A stretch of 64,000 nucleotides of DNA from Pseudorasbora parva (GCF_024679245.1 NC_090187.1:4055870-4119869), one strand, 5' to 3'. Counted from the stretch's first letter, positions 1-8,689 are shown. Notes: generated by a model from the sequence alone, not told the origin. A program made the numbers and translations.

Positions 1-101
1 CCACCAGACTTATTGCATAGTTAATTGCTTAGAAAATAATTGCTTGGAAAAGAAACAACACGTCCCCTTAACAAATGCATAATTTGAGGTATGAATCATA
101 C

Positions 102-912
102 CAGTGGCGTAACTTTGTTTTAAAAAGTGGGTGGGACATTTATTGCGCATCATATGCACGCGAAAAACTGCGTATATGCACGGCAAAGCTCATTTTGACG
201 TGTGAGGGGCGCTCATACGTCAAAATGAGCTTTGGCGTGCATATGGTAGGCAGTTTTTCACGTGCATATGATATGCACAATATGGCGTGTTAAGGGGGGT
301 TGCATTGCTGATACAATGTTATATCAGATTTAAATATGTACAATAACAATTGCAGAAAAACTAGTATTAAGATGTCCGGAAATCAATTAAATAGTTCATT
401 TATTGATATAGATCTCGTTGAATAATTGCATCTAAACACAATATAGCGTTGTGCCAAGAATTTTCACGAGAATAAAGGCATATAGACTTGCACACTTTGC
501 TTATAATCCCTGGTCTAGTCTGTTAAACTTGTTAAAAGAAATTCTCGTTTCTAATCTTCCCTCGTAGCCTATTTTTTCTCTCAACAAAACCGAATATCAT
601 CAGTACATCAAGAGTAGGGACATTTTTTGTGCATTATGTTTCGTGATCTGACCGGAACAAATAGAAAGTCTCTGCAACGGCGTTAAGCGTTAGATTACAG
701 CGCTCGTCTGTGTGAAGACATGAGCCGTGAGAGAAATCTGCGTCACTGATAACAGCGGCAACGAGCGCCAGATCGCCTCTTATTTAACAAACAAACAAAA
801 TGATACTCTTCTAGTTAACCAGAGATGTTTTGTTTGTATTAGGTTCATCCGTGAAGCAAGATTTTAAAAAAAAAGTGGTGGGGACATGTCCCACCCGTAA
901 ATTACGCCTATG
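102..912. mobile_element. Non-autonomous hAT-like DNA transposon (about 0.8 kb)
   Basis: The left end reads CAGTGGCGTAACTTTG and the reverse complement of the right end reads CATAGGCGTAATTTAC, an imperfect terminal inverted repeat starting with the CA..G typical of hAT ends. The 8-mer AATCATAC flanks both sides (94-101 and 913-920) as a target duplication. The identity extends to a 13-bp direct repeat (TATGAATCATACC), so a longer target duplication with slightly shorter ends is an alternative reading. Subterminal GTGGGTGGGACAT and ATGTCCCACCC blocks are also inverted. There is no transposase frame, so it would need a transposase supplied in trans. An unrelated-looking palindrome sits inside near the left end. 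Confidence 0.7.
147..277. repeat. Long imperfect palindrome (hairpin) inside the hAT-like element
   Basis: Arms at about 147-201 and 217-277 are inverted copies around a 15-base spacer. They contain the modules CATATGCACGCGAAAAACTG and GACGTATGAGCG-like sequence. The same CATATGCACGCGAAAAACTG module recurs at 29343-29360 in a second palindrome. No coding potential is seen. It may be a separate foldback element that inserted into the hAT-like host. Confidence 0.7.
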
Positions 913-920
913 AATCATAC

Positions 921-2115
921 CCATAGCACAAAGTGTACAGAGTAAGTTGATCTAAGTTTAGTACTCGTGGATGTCTACTCTCCAACCCCAATAACCAGTC
1001 AATATGTGAAATGTAGGTGCATACAATGTATTTTCTGTTGAAATACAATGAATAAATGTGCATGAGGTTATATTGTGAATGTAAGACATAGTCGGCAAAC
1101 CTCCACTGAACACTGCTGTTAAACTGAAGGCTCCCAAGGGTAACCGGAGAATAGGTTCTAAGAAAAAAAGAAAAAAACTTTTTGCTGAAAGGCTTTCTAC
1201 AAAGATAAAAAAAACTAGGTGGGAATCATAACAGTCCTGGACTAATTACCATATGCAGTACACACACAAAAACTGTTAACCTCCCTCGACTAATTAATGC
1301 TTGATGGGAAGAACTACTGCACTCAGGTACTGGAGTGAACAGATATAAGAGGTTGATTTGTAAATGAGCGTCCTTTGTACAGGCTGTGAGCTCAGCACAG
1401 AATGCTCTATGACTATAATACGAAGATTTCAGAACCTGACATGGCATATGTATGCACACTTTTTTTTTTTTTTTTTTGCCCATCATTTTACCTGCACATG
1501 AAATTAATCAAATAGACACAAAGAAAATACAATCATGGACGAAGTACGTTTTGTTTCTATTCAGCTGAAATTTCCAATTAGCGGACTGAAAACAGGTTTA
1601 GCGTGTTCCATTGTGCTGCATTGTCAGTGCTGTGTCCACAGCCTTCAAAATATATTCACAGCTGCATCCCTATCCATCTCTTTTGTCACCAAGTCTGTAT
1701 TTTCTGTCTTTCTTGTCTTTTTCTTTATATATATAAGTTTTATTGACTGAATGGAGCTGAGTGACACAAGGTGCAAAATGTGCCTTCAACCACAGGGAAA
1801 GATTCCTCATCACATTCAGATCACCACTGAGTCACCAATCATAGTTTTTAGATGCCGTTTCTGACAGGATGTTGTTCTTACCTGCGGGCATGCTGTCCTG
1901 AAATGTAAATGTTCTGCTCTACTCTGACTACTGCAAGCCATGATATTATTGGTAGCAAAACATATGACTAAGATAAAACATTTTTTTTTTTTTATATATA
2001 AATATGCAATTTTGTGTAAGAACAGAAAATAAATTTAAACTACAATTGATGCATTACAATATGAACAAACTTGCAAAAAAATGCTCATATATTATTTTTA
2101 ATAAATGTTGTGTTT
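921..2115. other. AT-rich non-coding stretch, no gene recognised
   Basis: It contains a poly-T run near 1459-1477 and short A- or T-rich runs. The short open frames (for example 1226-1486 minus and 1535-1750 plus) have no recognisable domain and end in low-complexity sequence. No repeat family is assigned. Confidence 0.5.
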
Positions 2116-2509
2116 TTAACTCTTTGCCCACCAGCGTTTTTTTTCTCTTTTTTTTAAGCTGAGAAAAACATATTTTTGTAAAAGATGACATTCAGATCAG
2201 ATTTAGAGCAATGATCAAAACACATATGTAGTCCATCAATTCTCCAAAGCTTCACAGTACTATATCTCATCCTGAGTCAACATTTCGTTCAATGACATTA
2301 GGCTGTTTTGACTTATATGCTGTTCAGTGTTGACGATTGCGTTATTTTACATATGCATCTGCTTCTATCGTTTGTTTCTGCATCTTCTTCACATGTGTTT
2401 TGATCAGGAGATTCTGTACTCTTTCAGAAGATGGTACTAGTGTCCCCTAGCTTATAACAGTACAAACATGGAAAGCGAGAACATTTGTCAATTACGGGGA
2501 AAGAGTTAA
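2116..2509. mobile_element. TTAA-bounded inverted-repeat element (TTAACTCTTT family, copy 1)
   Basis: It begins TTAACTCTTTGCCCACCAG and ends GGGGAAAGAGTTAA, so the ends are inverted repeats that carry TTAA at both edges. Two further copies with the same start lie at 22313 and 62508. The 22313 copy sits inside another repeat and indicates that TTAA is the target duplication, as in piggyBac-like transposons. The 394 bases hold no transposase frame. The superfamily assignment is inference; the terminal structure is directly visible. Confidence 0.65.
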
Positions 2510-2674
2510 TGAATAAACTGTAAAAAAATAAAATAAATAAAAAATAAATAAATCAGGCCTCTCCAATTGAGATCCTTTTTAGTGAATGATCACATCTACA
2601 TTTTTCAGTTGACCAAATTGAATTTCTGTGAATGATGCATACAATTATATCAGGGCCATGGGAATATGGTTTAG

Positions 2675-2676
2675 GT

Positions 2677-2707
<31 letters not shown>

Positions 2708-2710
2708 GGG
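2675..2710. repeat. (GT)n followed by a run of about 20 G
   Basis: A short GT dinucleotide tract at 2675-2690 runs straight into poly-G at 2691-2710, a few tens of bases outside the DIRS element. It is simple sequence with no function inferred. Confidence 0.9.
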
Positions 2711-2823
2711 TGCTGTTTTTTTATTTTAATTAATTTTTTTGCCACATTTAGAAAAAAAATATTGAGTCTATAAAAAACGGCTCGGGTTATGTATATAACC
2801 CTTGTTCCCTGAGAGGGAACGAG

Positions 2824-2978
2824 CACTGCGTCGAAACGCTTTGGGGATGCTCCCTAAGCATCAGCGAATCTGAAGCCTGAATAAACACTAGTCCAATCCG
2901 ATTGGTCGTGCGTGATGACGTCATTGTGACGGCGTACCCGGAAGTATAAAAGGGGGGCCGGCGCATAATGGCGGCAGT
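2824..2978. repeat. DIRS inverted terminal repeat, 3' copy (left in window)
   Basis: About 155 bases from CACTGCGTCG to the GGCGGCAGTT region are the reverse complement of 7774-7937, with essentially no mismatch until the inner edge. The outer extensions differ: GGCTCGGGTTAT... here, against AAGTTCCCTCGATAAGGGAAC at the other end. Such asymmetric outer tips are normal for DIRS because the internal complementary region covers both. Confidence 0.92.
2898..2952 (+). promoter_or_regulatory. Promoter-like cluster in the 3' ITR (CCAAT, CRE, TATA)
   Basis: On the plus strand the repeat holds ATTGG (inverted CCAAT) near 2900, the palindromic CRE/ATF site TGACGTCA at 2916-2923 and TATAAAAG at 2945-2952. 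AATGGCGGC, resembling a YY1 site, lies about 15 bases downstream. As the mirror image of the 5' ITR promoter, it would direct transcription inward from the 3' end, antisense to the element genes. The motifs are visible; activity is inference. Confidence 0.5.
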
Positions 2979-3025
2979 TTTTTGCTCTGAAGCATGCGCT
3001 CCAGGCGTGCCGAGGTGTGGCGGTA

Positions 3026-3127
3026 CGACGCAGTGCTCGTTCCCTCTCAGGGAACAAGGGTTATATACATAACCCGAGCCGTTCCCTTATCGAGGGAACT
3101 TCCCACTGCGTCGAAACGCTTTGGGGA
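3026..3127. repeat. DIRS internal complementary region (circle-junction template)
   Basis: Bases 3026-3080 are the reverse complement of the left outer end (2779-2833), and 3081-3127 are the reverse complement of the right outer end (7913-7959). The two ends therefore meet exactly at the join ..CCGAGCC|GTTCCC... This is the region that in DIRS elements is thought to template joining of the two ends into a circle. It lies between the recombinase stop codon and the 3' ITR, the expected place, and it fixes the element termini at 2779 and 7959. Confidence 0.92.
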
Positions 3128-3194
3128 ACGAGTACCCACTAGGCCACACCGAGGGTAGCGCCTGTCCTAGTGTGAAGCCGGAGACCGGGCACAA

Positions 3195-4226
3195 CTAGGG
3201 TTGGAGCACCCTCGCGCCAGGCGTCGCAGGGAGATCCAGGCTATAGAACCTGATAAAAGTGTGTGGAGTAGCCCACCCCGCCGCCTCGCAGATATCCTGC
3301 AAGGGGACCCCAGAAAGGAGGGCCACCGAAGAGGCCATGCCTCTGGTGGAATGTGCCCTCACGGCTACAGGTGAAGGCAAACTGCGCACCTGATAAGCCA
3401 TGGTTATTGCCTGGACAATCCAGTTACTGATTGTCTGGGTAGACGCAGGCAACCCCTTCTTGGGTGAGCCAAAACACACCAACAATTGTTGAGATCTCCT
3501 CCACTGTGCGGACTTCGCCAGATACACCCTGAGTGCCCTGACCGGGCAGAGTAGGTGAAGTCTCCCCTCTTCCGCCGTCACGTGAGGCGGAGGATGAAAT
3601 GCCTGCAGAACCAAAGACCTGACCACCCTGGATGGGACCTTAGGCACATAGCCCGGCCTAGGGTGTAAGATGGCCTTCACTCCACCCGGGGCAAACTCCA
3701 GGCAAGTCGGCGTTACTGCCAAGGCCTGGAGATGCCCCATTCTCCTTAGAGAGGAGATGGCGAGTAGAAAAGCCACCTTAAGGGTCAGATTTTTCGGTTC
3801 TGCTGACTCCAGTGGCTCGAAGGGGGCCTCAGCCAACCCCTCGAGAACCACTGCCAGGTCCCAGGTTGGAACTCTGGACTGAGCCACAGGCCTCATCCTC
3901 CGAGCCCCACAGAGGAACTGTACAACCAACTGGTGCCTACCCAGAGGCCCATCACCCAGAGGAGTGTGGAAAGCCGCAATGGCAGCCACGTACACCTTGA
4001 GTGTGGACGGGGTTAGGCCCGCAGAGAAGCGATCTTGGAGGAACTCCAGCACTGAAGCCACTGGGCAGTTAACTGGGTCCACCTCACGCCCCCTACACCA
4101 AGTGGAAAACACATTCCACTTGAGGCTGTACAGTCTCCTTGTGGACGGAGCCCTGGAACTGAGTAAGGTCTCTACCACGTCTGCCGACAGGCCAGCCTCT
4201 AGGTACCTGGCCCCCTCAGGGGCCAT
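3195..4226 (-). CDS. DIRS tyrosine recombinase (integrase), open reading frame intact
   Basis: A 343-residue protein is obtained when the start is placed at the Met before Ala-Pro-Glu-Gly at 4224-4226. This start overlaps the 3' end of the RT/RH/MT frame in another frame, a usual DIRS layout. The same frame stays open upstream to 5144, but that part reads into the RNase H and methyltransferase region and is not recombinase. Residues 1-110 form a SAM-like core-binding domain (SRAPSTRRLYSLKW at 24-37, FSAGLTPSTLKVYVAAIAAF at 67-86). The catalytic domain follows, with the first Arg in SLRRMGHL (161-162), the HSTR box (His292 and Arg295), a GW (317-318) and the nucleophile Tyr in RFYSLD (Tyr328). 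In DIRS elements this enzyme inserts the circular DNA. All signature residues are visible. The usual Asp after the first Arg motif is His here, and its effect is unknown. Confidence 0.88.
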   Translation of the reverse strand: MAPEGARYLEAGLSADVVETLLSSRAPSTRRLYSLKWNVFSTWCRGREVDPVNCPVASVLEFLQDRFSAGLTPSTLKVYVAAIAAFHTPLGDGPLGRHQLVVQFLCGARRMRPVAQSRVPTWDLAVVLEGLAEAPFEPLESAEPKNLTLKVAFLLAISSLRRMGHLQALAVTPTCLEFAPGGVKAILHPRPGYVPKVPSRVVRSLVLQAFHPPPHVTAEEGRLHLLCPVRALRVYLAKSAQWRRSQQLLVCFGSPKKGLPASTQTISNWIVQAITMAYQVRSLPSPVAVRAHSTRGMASSVALLSGVPLQDICEAAGWATPHTFIRFYSLDLPATPGARVLQP

Positions 4227-5540
4227 ACCCAAAGGTTCCAAATCTCCGGCCGGGGGTGGAATATCGTCCCCGCCGCCTGAGACAGGAGATCCCTCCTCAG
4301 AGGAATCTGCCATGGATGACCTGCCAGCAGGGCTATGATATCTGAGAACCAAACTCGCGTCGGCCAACGGGGTGCTACCAGAAGTAGACTGACCCCCTGC
4401 CGACGGACCCTCTCCAGGACTCCCGGGAGCAGAGCAATCGGGGGAAATGCGTACAGACGCAGCCTCGGCCACGTCTGCACCATGGCATCCAACCCCAACG
4501 GGGCTGGATGCGTGAGGGAGAACCACAGTGGACAGTGGGACGTCTCTCGAGACGCAAACAGATCCACTTCCACTGGGCCGAACCTCTCGCATATGGCCTC
4601 CACCACTTCGGGGTGGAGCCGCCACTCCCCGGGCCTCAGCCCCTGCCTCGACAGGATGTCTGCTCCCTGATTTTGAACCCCCGGGACATACATTGCCCTG
4701 ATGGACAACAGTTTCCCCTGGGACCACAGGAGGATTAGATGCGCCAATCTGCACAGAGGGCGCGATCTTACCCCTCCCTGGCGATTGAGGTACGCTACGA
4801 CAGCCGTATTGTCTGTCCGCACCAGGACATGTTGGCCGCGGAGGTCCGGGAGAAAAGCTCCTGAGAGCTTTGTAGACCGCCATCATCTCCAGGCAATTTA
4901 TGTGCCAGGAGGAATGACGGCCCTCCCATGGGCCCCTCGCAAAGCGGCCGTCCATGACCGCGCCCCAACCAGTGAGGGAGGCGTCTGTTGAAACGGATTT
5001 CCGGCAACAGGACGCTCCCAACACTGGCCCCTGGGACAGAAACCAAGGTTTCTTCCATATGACTAGGGAACGAAGGCATCTGCGCGTTACCCTGATCATA
5101 CGAAAAGGATTCCCTCTGGGGGAAAACCCCTTGGTTTTCAGCACTCCAAATGTGCCCCAGCACTCTCTGAAAGTGCTTCACAGTGGTGTGCTTAACAGTG
5201 AGGCCGAAGGGAAGAACCCGATATTGGTACGCCTCGCCCCCGAAAGCGAACCTCAGGCCTCCTGTGGGCAGGAAGGATGGAGATATGAAATATGCGTCTT
5301 TAGATACATCGTGACGAACCAGTCCTCGGACTGGATCTGACTCACGATGGGATAATGAGCATCTTGAACCTGAATCTCCTCAGAGAACGGTTCAAGTACC
5401 TCCGATTTAATAATAGACGCACCCTTCCATCCTCTTTGGGAACCATGAGGTAGCGACCGTAAAGCCGGACTCCCTGTCTGGCGGAGGGATACACAATATA
5501 GCCTCCTTTACCCTCAGGGAGCACACTTCCTGTTCCCTAC
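4199..5540 (-). pseudogene. Broken DIRS reverse transcriptase / RNase H / methyltransferase-like gene
   Basis: Order along the gene: RT fingers remnant with GRYLMVPKEDGRVR (about 5420-5480), then a DLK-type motif A whose first Asp is replaced by Tyr (TMYLK near 5290), and FGGEAYQYRVLPFGL (about 5195-5240). The frame next jumps directly to a TVKHFQRVLG segment, so the palm block that carries the YxDD active site is deleted. A second join loses sequence before the AENQGVFPQ segment. RNase H follows with its acidic residues still present (STDASLTGWG, INCLEM, RTDNTAVV, QGADILSRQ), but an extra T near 4850 splits it into two frames. The DIRS methyltransferase-like region (VDLFASRE, YAFPPIALL, LLLVAPRWP) runs to the stop at 4199. 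At least three independent lesions rule out an active polymerase. Confidence 0.88.
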
Positions 5541-5543
5541 CTG

Positions 5544-6380
5544 CCACTGGGCTGGGCCCACCACTATTCAGGCCACACCGATGAACCCCGGTGGTGGAAC
5601 GCTGAACTGCAGTCTCTACCCTTTGCCCAAGGTACACAGGGCCCCAGCAGATATATTCGGGAGCATAACCATGCGCCGAGATATTCTACTAGGGGAACCA
5701 GCCTCTCAAGGCTGGTCTCTGGTACCCACCAAACCTCCTGCCCGACCCCCTGAAGCGGCCACCCGACAGGGCTTAGTCGGGGAGGATTTTCGGTGTGCGA
5801 ACACGTTCGCTGCCCAGCCGAGGTCTCCCTAGAGGCGGCTAGAGTAGCATGTGTTCGCAGGAAGTCAATGTGGCCCGAGCGTCATAGACGGCGGATCGCA
5901 GCATCGACTTCCAGAAAACTCCACAGAGGAGGCGACCTCGATCGCTCCTCTGGAGAGGGGGCTGGCCAGCAGGCCACTGGGCTGGGCACACCACTATCCA
6001 GGCCACACCGATGAACCCCGGTGGTGGAACACTGAACTGCAGTCTGCACCCTTTGCCCATGGTACACAGGGCCCAACAGATATATTCAGGAGCATAATGA
6101 CTATGCGCTGATATATTCTACTAGGGGAACCAGCCTCTCAAGGCTGGTCTCTGGTACCCACCGAGCCTCCTGCCCGACCCCCTGAAGCGGCCACCCGGCA
6201 GGGCTTAGTCGGGGAGGATTTTCGGTGTGCGAACGCGTTTGCTGCCCAGCTGCAGTCTTTCTAGAGGCGGCTAGAGCAGCATGCGTTCGCTGGAAGCCAA
6301 TGTGGCCCGAGCGTCGTAGACGGCGGATCGCAGCATCGACTTCCAGAAGACTCCACAGAGGAGGCGATCTCGAACGCTCC
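5544..6380 (-). repeat. Tandem duplication of a 430-bp DIRS segment (two copies)
   Basis: Copy 1 (5544-5973) and copy 2 (5974-about 6380) both start CCACTGGGCTGGGC and stay closely similar to the end. They share ATGAACCCCGGTGGTGG, GGGGAACCAGCCTCTCAAGG and GACGGCGGATCGCAGC blocks. On the minus strand this is the gag-RT junction region (LQFSVPPPGFIGVAW in both copies). The copies differ by scattered substitutions and small indels, so the duplication is not brand new. It disrupts the reading frame between gag and RT. Confidence 0.88.
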
Positions 6381-6398
6381 CCGGGAGCAACACAATTT

Positions 6399-6700
6399 GG
6401 ATGATAGGCTGAAATACCTAACTCCTCAAAGTCAGATAAATCCCATTTAATTGCACAGAATTAAATGCCACCAAAAACACCCAAATAGTGAACACAACTG
6501 GGATGATAGGCTGATAATCTAACTACTCAAAGTTAGATAAATCCCATTTAATTCCTCAGAAATAAATGCCACCATAATCACCCATCACGTGAACATGCTG
6601 AATGATAGGCTGAATAGACATATCTAACTCCTCAAAGTCAGATAATGTTTAATTTAAATTCCTCAGAATTAAATGCAGCCCTAATCACCAGACCATACTG
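6399..6700 (-). repeat. Three degenerate tandem units of about 100 bp in the gag region
   Basis: GATGATAGGCTGA starts units near 6399 and 6502, and AATGATAGGCTGA starts one near 6602. Each continues with CTAACTCCTCAAAGTCAGATAA-like and TTAATTCCTCAGAATTAAATGC-like parts. On the minus strand the core reads as LSDFEEL, close to the LSDSEEL of the gag ORF. The units therefore look like AT-drifted copies of a gag acidic motif rather than unrelated satellite. Confidence 0.75.
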
Positions 6701-7191
6701 TTTAAATATGTATTCAACTACTCGTCATCTACACGCTGCCTCAGCAACGCGAGATTCGAATCGTTCCCAACATATTTGGCTTTCATCCCTCGAGATGAAA
6801 GCCACAGGCGCGAGGCTGAAACACTCGAAAACGCACGTTTCTGTACGCTACGAGACATTTCTCAACGACCACAGCCAGCACCCTCAGGGGCTGACTGCAA
6901 GCCTCGCTAAACAGTATCACATGTACACATATAGCGTGTGTTCACTTCTGTTGCAGACCCTTAATGCACGCGCTGCCTCGGCAACGCGAGATCGAGCCTG
7001 CATTAAAAGGTGGCGGGCTCTCGTTTGCTTCACTCCGTCGACGCTGAGCACATCTAATTCCTCGGAATCAGATCGCTCAAGCATCTGGTTCTCCCTCCCG
7101 GGGAAGAGCCGCATCGCGGGCTTCCGCACGGGAACGGAGAACACCGGGTTACTACAGGCAGCCCCCTCGGGGACTGCCTGAGCACCTTATT
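6701..7191 (-). pseudogene. Degenerate duplicated gag segments
   Basis: On the minus strand a second SDSEELDVLS occurs near 7045-7075, about 195 bases from the one in the gag ORF. SRVAEAA occurs near 6962-6984 and again near 6737-6757, related to the AVAEAARR of the main gag frame. A 75-codon open frame at 6917-7144 covers one unit. These are extra gag-derived copies out of frame with the main ORF. No complete protein is encoded. Confidence 0.65.
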
Positions 7192-7686
7192 TTATGAGTG
7201 AAGCAGTGTGTATGGTGTTTTAACGTCACCCGCCTCGATGCTGAGCACATCTAATTCCTCAGAATCAGACAGCTCAAGCATCGGACCCTCCAACCCGGGG
7301 GAAGATGCCGCCAAGCGGGCTTCCACACGGGGAGGAAGATCGTCGGAACTGTCAGGGGAGGATTGGGAAAGTGCCGCGGCAGTCCCGAAACCCTCTGACA
7401 AGTCCCGCTGTGAGCCCCATGATCTGCGACGCCGAGCCGCCTCAGCGACCGCGGGTCCAGAACCACGGGGCTCACGAGGCTGGCCGGTCTCATCGAACAC
7501 GGCCAGCCGAGAGCGGAGCAGTCTGAGTGTCAGCAGCTCGCAGTGTTCACAGGCGGCTCCCTCGAGAGCCGCCCGAGCGTGCTGAACACCCAGACACTGC
7601 ACACATAACAGGTGTGTATCCGATCCCGAGATGTAACGGGGACACGGATGCACACACTGCCTAAATGCACTCCTTCTCTCTTCCAT
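7192..7686 (-). CDS. DIRS gag-like ORF1, N-terminal part (164 aa)
   Basis: The start at 7686 lies about 90 bases inside the 5' ITR, and this is the first good ATG on the minus strand after the promoter-like cluster. The N-terminus has a Cys/His-rich cluster (Cys11, Cys15, Cys28, Cys31, His36, Cys46, Cys49) followed by LTLRLLRSRLAVF, a pattern I associate with vertebrate DIRS ORF1 proteins. The middle is Arg/Ser-rich and the C-terminus ends with the acidic motif SDSEELDVLS (140-149). The protein is presumably the RNA-packaging gag product, though biochemical roles of DIRS ORF1 are poorly known. It stops early, just where the duplicated gag segments begin, so it is probably truncated by rearrangement. 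Confidence 0.75.
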   Translation of the reverse strand: MEERRSAFRQCVHPCPRYISGSDTHLLCVQCLGVQHARAALEGAACEHCELLTLRLLRSRLAVFDETGQPREPRGSGPAVAEAARRRRSWGSQRDLSEGFGTAAALSQSSPDSSDDLPPRVEARLAASSPGLEGPMLELSDSEELDVLSIEAGDVKTPYTLLHS

Positions 7687-7773
7687 ACTTTTTAAATAAA
7701 TCTTTCACACACACACTCGCAACTGGACAGACAACAGTAAATAGACAGACCAAACAGAGAGCGCTATGCTGAA

Positions 7774-7937
7774 GAGCAATAACTGCCGCCATTATGCGCC
7801 GGCCCCCCTTTTATACTTCCGGGTACGCCGTCACAATGACGTCATCACGCACGACCAATCGGATTGGACTAGTGTTTATTCAGGCTTCAGATTCGCTGAT
7901 GCTTAGGGAGCATCCCCAAAGCGTTTCGACGCAGTGG
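7774..7937. repeat. DIRS inverted terminal repeat, 5' copy (right in window)
   Basis: This is the reverse complement of 2824-2978, with near-perfect identity over about 155 bases. It carries the element promoter motifs. The outer tip continues to 7959 and is matched by the second half of the internal complementary region. Confidence 0.92.
7808..7859 (-). promoter_or_regulatory. Promoter-like cluster driving the DIRS genes
   Basis: On the minus strand in transcription order come ATTGG (complement of CCAAT at 7855-7859), TGACGTCA (7837-7844) and TATAAAAG (complement of 7808-7815). The gag ATG is about 120 bases downstream. The spacing (CRE about 20 bases before TATA) is plausible for an RNA polymerase II promoter responsive to CREB/ATF factors. 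Function is inferred from motifs alone. Confidence 0.6.
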
Positions 7938-8265
7938 GAAGTTCCCTCGATAAGGGAACTACTATCCCTATAACCCTACACTGTGTCCTAACCAGAAACG
8001 ACATGACACGTGAATTTTGTTTTATCTTTTCCATAATCTGTTTTAGTATTAATCAGGCGGTTATATTTTGCAAACAGTTTCTATTTCTGTGGTGATACGG
8101 CTGAAACAACATACTAAGTATGACAGGGAAGGCTAATTCACCAAATTCAGATCTTGAAATTAAATGAAAGGACATAACAATTTTTGAACTGTCAACTCAA
8201 CAAACAAGTGTAATCTGTTATATAAAAAAAAGATGGCTTCAGTCACTCAGTGTGTATTTTTAATG

Positions 8266-8505
8266 TTATCATGGCTATCAAAATCCAGTGTTCTGTATTT
8301 TGCGTACGTGAGATTTTGTTGTAGATGGCTATTGCTGCGCGTTTAGCTAGAATGCCATACAAAACCAACCCATTGGGCCACTGAATCTGCTTAATGACAA
8401 CAGCTGGGGCAACAGCCTTAGTCCTAATGGGTTGTTATCATGGCTATCAAAATCCAGTGTTGGGTATTTTGCGTACGTGAGTTTTTGTTGTAGATGGCTA
8501 TTGTA
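8266..8505. repeat. Pair of about 70-bp direct repeats
   Basis: ATCATGGCTATCAAAATCC...GCGTACGTGAG..TTTTGTTGTAGATGGCTATTG occurs at about 8268-8333 and again at about 8436-8503, 168 bases apart. The second copy ends with a further small duplication of TGTAGATGGCTAT. It lies just upstream of a LINE tail, so it may be part of a rearranged retrotransposon remnant. Confidence 0.75.
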
Positions 8506-8544
8506 GATGGCTATAAAAAAAAAAAAAAGTGTACTATGTGCTAA

Positions 8545-8685
8545 AAATGTGCTAATTAATTGAGACTTCTTACAGCTCTTACAGGTTGTTGGCCTTGTTT
8601 GTTTCGTTGCTTCTATTGCTCTCCCCATTTTGTAAGTCGCTTTGGATAAAAGATTCTGCTAAATGATTAAATGTAAATGTAAATG
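8545..8685 (+). mobile_element. L2-clade LINE 3' tail remnant
   Basis: It ends with GTCGCTTTGGATAAAAG, then a CTGCTAAATGA-like segment and repeated AAATGT units. This is the 3' end found on many fish L2-type LINEs and the SINEs that borrow their tails. Only the 3' untranslated end is visible, so it is a 5'-truncated insertion. A second copy is at 48682-48972. Confidence 0.65.
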
Positions 8686-8689
8686 TTAA

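Larger units (their letters stand above)
2779..7959 (-). mobile_element. DIRS-type tyrosine-recombinase retrotransposon, largely full length but internally damaged
   Basis: The element is read on the minus strand, so its 5' end is near 7959 and its 3' end near 2779. In that order it has an inverted terminal repeat, a gag-like ORF, degenerate gag repeats, a tandem 430-bp duplication, a damaged RT/RNase H/methyltransferase-like region, an open tyrosine recombinase ORF, an internal complementary region and the second inverted repeat. This matches DIRS elements, which replicate through an RNA and a circular DNA and integrate by tyrosine recombinase without a target duplication. No duplicated target is seen (flanks TAAAAAAC and TACTATCC), as expected. 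The RT core is missing, so this copy cannot be autonomous, yet its ends are almost perfectly matched. Confidence 0.92.

Noticed and set aside
4227..5144. Taking the whole 649-codon open frame as one recombinase protein
   Set aside because: The upstream part reads the RNase H N-terminus and then the RT/RH/MT region in the wrong frame after a frameshift; the recombinase proper starts at the Met at 4226.
3670..5340. Plus-strand frames up to 128 codons across the DIRS element
   Set aside because: They lie opposite the recombinase and RNase H coding strand and are GC-rich shadows without their own domains.
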